Shown here piece by piece: positions 58,003 to 64,000 of a stretch of 64,000 bases of DNA; positions within the stretch are counted from its first letter, which is position 1, and every line of letters starts with the position of its first letter. The stretch spans positions 95,989-159,988 of the forward strand of contig QKWP01000003.1 of assembly GCA_003550325.1 (NCBI GenBank), in the 5' to 3' direction. This DNA comes from Gigaspora rosea (lineage: Eukaryota > Glomeromycota > Glomeromycetes > Diversisporales > Gigasporaceae). Below the pieces are notes generated by a model, which saw nothing but the letters and a program-made list of their open reading frames with translations, had not been told where the DNA came from and did not search any database. A program made the position numbers and the translations under genes.

Positions 58003-61000
58003 CTAGTTTATTTCCATATACATAAATTGATTAATTAGCTTATTTAACGTAATTGGAGTATAAACAACAAAAGTTCCTAAAAATTTTTCCATTAATTCTC
58101 TTGCTAATACAATTCTTTCTTGAATTGGAAATACTACAAATATTATCGCTAAATTATTACTATCAATCAACAATTCTTTTAATTCTAAAATAAAATTTAT
58201 AGTTTCTTCTTTGTTGTTTTCATAAAGACCGATAAAGACTATATCATAAGTAAATTGATCATATAATTCTTTATATGTTTTTACTGCTTTAATAACTTTT
58301 TCAAAGGTATCGAACGTATCAACTTTTTCGACACTTTTAAGATAATTCAATACAGAGTTTCTCAAAGTTTCAGCTGAGTGAATTATTAGTATTCGCTTTT
58401 TTCTTATAGTATGAGGTAATACATAACTTGTTTGTTTATTAAATTGAGTCTCCGTTGATAAAGATGCCATTGTTAATAGTTCAACATTCCATGTAAATGA
58501 AAATTTACTTCCTTTTCCCAATTGACTTTCAACTTTAATTTCACCTCCATTAATTTCTACTAGATTTTTGCAGATTGAGAGACCAAGTCCTGCACCATCT
58601 TGCTTTTTAGTCATTGCCATGTCACCTTGCGAAAAACTTTCCCAAGCATGGTTTAAATATTCTGGGTTTATCCTATTACAAATTATTATATAAATTATTT
58701 AAATCATTATATATGCTAAAATATAATCACAAATAATCACAAGTAACTTACCCAATACCAGTATCACTTAATTGGATCAATAACTTTTCTTTTTTAACCA
58801 CTTGATCGTAAGACGAATTCTCTTCATTGATTTCTTCAATGACTTCTCGTGGTTGCATAGAAATTGTCAGTACTATTTCGCCTTCTTTAGTAAATTTAAC
58901 TCTAAGTATTAAAGATAAAATCGTCAAATAAAATCATACAGTGATAAGTATGAAGAATAATCAACAAGATAAAAACAAAACAAAAAAATAATTACGAATT
59001 TGATAGTAAATGGGTTAAAACTTGGTTCAGCCTGTTTTAATAATAAACAAGTATTATTGTTATGCTAATTGAATCAATTTTATTGTATATAAAATACATT
59101 GATTAAATCACCTCTCAGGATCACTCTTAACATATCTCGGCAACATATCTATCTCGCAATTCACAATTAATTCAATATTTTTAGTCACAGCTTTTTTTCC
59201 AAATATAATAATTGTACTCTCAAGTGTATTTAATAAATCAAAAGTTCTATTTACTAGAATAAATTTTTTCGCCTCTAGTTTTGCTACATTTAGAACATCG
59301 TTAACTAAAGATAACACGTTATCAGCAGCATTTGATATAATATTGAGCATGTCCTTTTGCTCAATAGTTAAGGTAGTACCCTCTAAAGAAGGTGTCATAC
59401 CTACTATTGCACCTAAAGGTGTCCGTAACTCTAAAATAAGAAAAAAAATGAATTAAAATAAAAAGAATTAAAAAATAATTATAATAAAAGATTATAAGTA
59501 TATGAAATGCAAAACTAAACCATGAGAAGTGTTTGCTAATATTTGAGTCTTTGCATTATTAGCAAATTCAGCAGCTTTAATTTGAATTTCTTTTGCTCCA
59601 ATCTCTTCCAACAAATTTGCATAAGTAATAGCTAAACTTATATTATTTGATATTTGTTGTAATAATTCTATTTCAGAGTCTCGCCAAATGGAATTTTGAG
59701 ATCTATGTATTTTTATCCATCCCCAAAAATTATCATCCAACCTTATATCTACAGATAATGTAGAAACATTTTTATGAACCTTATCACAATATTTATTTAA
59801 AGAAATATCAACACTTAAATTTTCATTAAAAAATTTTTGTGACCTTGTAAAAGATTGTGAATTACTATTATTGTTATCATTAATTTCCGAAAATGGAGTA
59901 ATTATTGGTGATAAATCTTCAGAGTCATTTTCATCTGGAATAACTATTTTATTATTCTTAGGTGACTCATTTGAAATAATAAAGATATTTTCACATGGCA
60001 ACCTTCGATAAATTTCCTTTGTAATATAAAGTAATGTTTTATCTAAATCTGATCCGGAAAGAATCATGTTTATTATTGAAAGCAATAATTGCTTTATATC
60101 TTCTTGTTTATATCGATGAAATAATATTTTACGACGAAGAATTGAGCATTCAATATTAGCGCGAATACGACAAATTAGTTCTCGAGTTGAAAATGGTTTT
60201 ACTAAATAATCATCTGCTCCTTTATCGAAGCCTGAAAAATAAATATATTGAAAAAAGGTTAAAACAAGAAGTAATGATAACTGATAATTTAATAGTATTT
60301 AAATTACCTTGAATTTTAGAAGTTTCAGAAGCTTTTGCAGATAATAATATTATAGGAATTAGTTGAGTTTTTACATCAGATCTTAACACATTTAATAACT
60401 CATATCCGTCCATATTTGGCATCATAACATCTATATATTAAGTTCAAACATATTATGATAGTTGAAATAATTATTAATGTGTAAGTGACAAATTACATTA
60501 TTATTTACTTGCCACTAAGTATTAAGTCAGGTAGTTTTTTAAGCGTTTTTAAGGTTTGAATAGCATTTTGGCCATCATAAGCACGATATACGTCAAATTC
60601 ATTTAAAAGTTCTGCCAAATAATCTCTATAAAATATATTCAGTAATAAAAAAAAACTCAAAAATATTGAACCTTTTTGATTTAATAACGAAATATATTAC
60701 CTCATGTCATTATTATCATCAACAATCAATACTTTATAATTTCTATCGTTTTTTGTTGTTTCATCAACATCAATATTCATATTATCAAGTTCCTTATTAT
60801 TATTTGAATATTGAGTTTCAGATTTATTATCTTTCATCCATTGAGAACTTTCTTCTAAATAAAGTTGTCTATTAGTGTATAATTCCCGATCATGATTTAT
60901 TTGATTTTCCATTTTATTAGAATATATTTGATCTATTAATAAGTGTTCACATCCTATTGGAAACCAACATTTAAATGTCGTTCCTTGATTTACTACAGAA

Positions 61001-63661
61001 GTAACAGTGATATCTCCACCGTGAAGTGTAATAAGTTCTTTGACTAGAGCAAGCCCTATTCCAGTACCTTCATGACTACGTGAACCTTGAGATTCTACTC
61101 GATAAAAACGCTGAAATATATTTGGAAGGGCGGATTCCGGAATACCAATTCCTAAATAAAAAAGTCAATCCAGATATAGTTATAATGACTGTATAAATCA
61201 GTATAAACACATTCGAGGTTTTATTTTGCAAGATTAGTAAATATTATTAACCTGTATCAGAAACTTCAAGGACAACCATCTTTTTTTTCTCGTTCACATA
61301 GTCAAGATATATGCGAACGGTTATTTGTCCATTCCAAGTATGCTTGAAAGCATTTGAACCTTATAACACAGTAATAAGTAATAAAATACTTTACTGAATT
61401 TATAAAACTTTATAAGTAACACTTTTTTTTAAAAAAAAATACTTACAAAGATTAAATACGATAGTTTCATATAAATCACGATCCAAATAAATTTTATCAC
61501 CCAAAGTAAGTTCAAACTCATCTGGGTTTGGAATATCAATATTATAATTCAAACCTAAGGTTTTGGCCATACTTATAAAGTCTGAGGCCAACTCATGAGT
61601 AAATTCCGCTATATTTGTTTCACGATAATGTGCTTTTAGTTGATTAGTTTCTATATTTGAAAACTATTATAACGGATAAGATTAATAAAAATGAATATAT
61701 ATTAACGATTTTAATACAGTAATATATAACATACTTGCAATAAAGCATTAATGAGTTTAAGCAATCGATGAGCATTACGGCGTATAATTTGAAGATGTGA
61801 CATTAGTAACGTTTCTTGAATACATGTATTAATTACATCATTAAGTGGTGAAAGCATTAATGTCAAAGGTGCTAATATTATAAAAAAAGGTTAAACCTAT
61901 TAATACAATAATGCATTTTTTTTAAAAAAATGAGTATTTTAAAATACTACTTTTTAGTTCGTGACTGATTCCTTGGAAAAACGTAATTTTTTGGCAATTC
62001 ATATCAGCCAATATTTTAGTTTGATTCTTTTCATCTTCAACAGATTTTCCATGTTGTAAAAGGACATAGATTTGATTTGTGACTAACTAATAAATAATAA
62101 AAAATGTATAGTTAATTATTATTTATTTTTAATAAAGTAAAATAAAAGATAATGAAAATAATGATATAAAATTGTTACATACATTAAAAAACTCCATATA
62201 TCGATCATCAAGTGCGCGAAATCGGTTAATGCCATAAATTAATACAACAGACAAAACATGATCTTTGTCAAGAGAAATTTTTATCGGGAAAAGTGCAGCC
62301 TGTGACTCGTCATTTAAAAGAACTTTTACATTTCTTCCTTCCTTAAATGCAAGGTGTATTGGCCAAGAATCACATTTTAAGAATGAATAATTTGCGCCAC
62401 TTCTTTTTAGTTCTATGCATGTATCATAGCTTTTATTAGCATCTTTGGCTAAATCAATTGTTTCATAGGATTCTGGTAAATAATTAGGAAATTTTCTTTT
62501 TTCTTTATCGTCATTATCAAAGGTCGTAGCCATTAAATGGGCGATTAAAGATTCAGAACTAGTATTTAATTTATGTTTTATAAAGTAAATGAGTGTATAA
62601 GGGATATCTTTATTGTTTCTTAATGTTTTTGTTATAATATGGCAGGCACTTTCTAAGGACTCAATGTCTTTGAGAAATATTATGAAATTCAAAATATATT
62701 AATAAATATAATTCCATCAATATAATGCACGTAATGATTATCAACTATAATCAACAAGTAATTAAAATTATAAGTACTAACTAGATGTAAGACGACCAAA
62801 TTCTCCAAGTAATTTTAGTCTTCGATCATTTAAAACATTTTGGGTAGTTTCTTGTACTAGACAAAATAAAGCTCAAATTGTGCCATCAGATTTGAAAATC
62901 GGACTAAATGTATGGCTAAAGTATACTTCTTCATCATATCCTTCACGTTGTAATATTGTAGAGTGATCGTTGTAATAAAGTCCTTTGCCGGTTTTTGTTA
63001 CTCTGCATTGATTACATAATTCAAAGGCAAATTAATATTATGAATCAAATATCCTTAAAATTACTATATTATTTACTTATTAAAAGCTACACTTAATCGA
63101 GTCTCATATACTTCAGGCCAAACATCGTTAGCCGATCGTCCTAATGCTGTTTAACATTTATAAACGTACTACGTTATTAACAATTTTTGTTTTAAAGAAC
63201 TAGTAAACTGCCATGACTTAGAGTGCCAGAAAGATTTTTTTGATAAAAAGGTTTAATCATATAGTATCAAAATACTGTATATAACTTACCGGGATGTTTG
63301 GTCTTTATTATTGGTAAAAACGCTACGAGCAAATAAAGTTAGATACTTATGTTAACTAAATAGATTATAAAAAATAAACCATATACCTTTATTATATAAT
63401 AATAACCAATTTGGAGGATCGAGAAAGATACACGTAGGAAACTCAGTTTTGAGACATATATTCTAGCATTAAACATATGATTTTTAGTAAATCTTTATGA
63501 ATTTAAAAAAAAACACAGGTATAAAATACCGTGGCATTTTTGAGAGCAGGATCCCAAGTGTCCATAGGACCAAGTGGAGTTGAAGACCAGTCAAAATTGT
63601 AGACCATATCAATAAAATTAGAATTCTCACTCTTGCTTAACATCATCAAAGACGACTGCAT
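58003..63661 (-). CDS. Dual hybrid histidine kinase, copy B (18 exons, 1395 codons, in-frame TGA at codon 147)
   Basis: Exons: 63661-63530, 63462-63387, 63322-63290, 63146-63077, 63002-62782, 62667-62183, 62086-61951, 61871-61735, 61663-61447, 61359-61252, 61151-60701, 60625-60513, 60430-60308, 60231-59521, 59430-59112, 59031-58996, 58901-58752, 58672-58003. Structure and domains match copy A; exon 9 is 9 nt longer, exon 11 is 12 nt shorter. Both H boxes, N boxes, DTG motifs and receiver 1 (with canonical DVMMP) are intact, and the final receiver again lacks Asp and Lys. Exon 5 carries TGA at 62875-62873 where copy A has GGT. Intron 3 is 143 nt (69 in A). Either a young pseudogene, or expressed as an N-truncated or alternatively spliced form: skipping exons 4 and 5 (291 nt) would keep the frame. 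Confidence 0.85.
60431..60512 (-). other. GC-AG intron inside the phosphoacceptor Asp codon (copy B)
   Basis: AGTG|GCAAGT donor and ATATAG|ATGTT acceptor, as in copy A, giving D-VMMP. Confidence 0.85.
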
Positions 63662-64000
63662 ATAAACTTATCAAGGAGCGACAAAATTATTTATTTAACT
63701 ACTTAATGAAGAGAAGAATACCAATTAAGTATTAACTTTGTTTTAACAAAGATTTGTATTCATGCATTAATATTTGGGGAGTTGTTAGGAATATTTTTTT
63801 TCAAGAAATGGCGGCGTATTCATCTTTTTATACTTAATTATTATATATTAAAATTTCAACTAGATTTTTCATTGGCTATTATTTTTCGCCAATTTTCACG
63901 TAAGCACGTACGTACTTATCTGTTATATAATTATGTGTGTTTACGTAATTTTTATACCGACTGTTATTACAGTATGGGAATTTCTATTGGTTCTGATTGA
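63662..64000 (-). promoter_or_regulatory. 5' flank of kinase copy B, homologous to copy A
   Basis: Alignable to 19096-19530 with a single copy of the 58-bp unit and the CACGTACGTAC stretch. The duplication continues past the window edge, so its upstream boundary is not visible. Confidence 0.55.

Overview
The window looks like nuclear DNA of an arbuscular mycorrhizal fungus (Glomeromycotina, Rhizophagus-like). It is extremely AT-rich and densely filled with nested, decayed transposable elements. Its genes carry many short introns (about 65-145 bp), and the coding sequences resemble Mucoromycota families. The organism call is inference from gene structure and family resemblance; no search was run.

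Two genes dominate. Both lie on the minus strand, near 13.5-19.1 kb and 58.0-63.7 kb. They are a direct duplication of an 18-exon dual hybrid histidine kinase: PAS, GAF, HisKA, HATPase, receiver, GAF, HisKA, HATPase, degenerate receiver. Copy A (13500-19095) can be spliced by eye into one open frame of 4191 nt (1396 aa) with every intron phase consistent. Copy B (58003-63661) keeps all 17 introns and differs in length only by multiples of three, but has an in-frame TGA at codon 147 in its PAS domain. In both copies a GC-AG intron splits the codon of the phosphoacceptor aspartate of receiver 1.

The 40-45 kb around and between them hold no other clearly intact gene. What remains is:
(1) fragments of host genes with recognisable introns: SEC13 at 2.06-2.37 kb, and an importin-beta (KAP95-like) relic at about 40.9-43.5 kb with a TPR relic beside it;
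(2) a degenerate multi-copy DDE/zinc-ribbon gene at 4.6-9.4 kb and a possible zinc-finger relative at 0.45-0.88 kb;
(3) a broken LINE on the minus strand at 49.6-54.0 kb (reverse transcriptase, RNase H, zinc knuckle);
(4) two copies of a roughly 0.7-1.0 kb tRNA-headed retroposon with clear target-site duplications;
(5) many non-autonomous DNA elements: TA-flanked pogo/mariner-like, 8-bp-TSD hAT-like, TTAA-flanked, and long foldback palindromes, several nested and some with the empty site visible in a paralogous repeat in this window;
(6) tandem arrays at about 10.8-11.7, 28.1-29.2, 46.8-47.2 and 52.4-52.6 kb, plus long T-rich tracts.

Functionally only the kinases can be interpreted: a multistep phosphorelay sensor duplicated locally. 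The C-terminal and GAF parts are about 89-90% identical between copies, while the PAS exons have diverged to roughly 75% or less.
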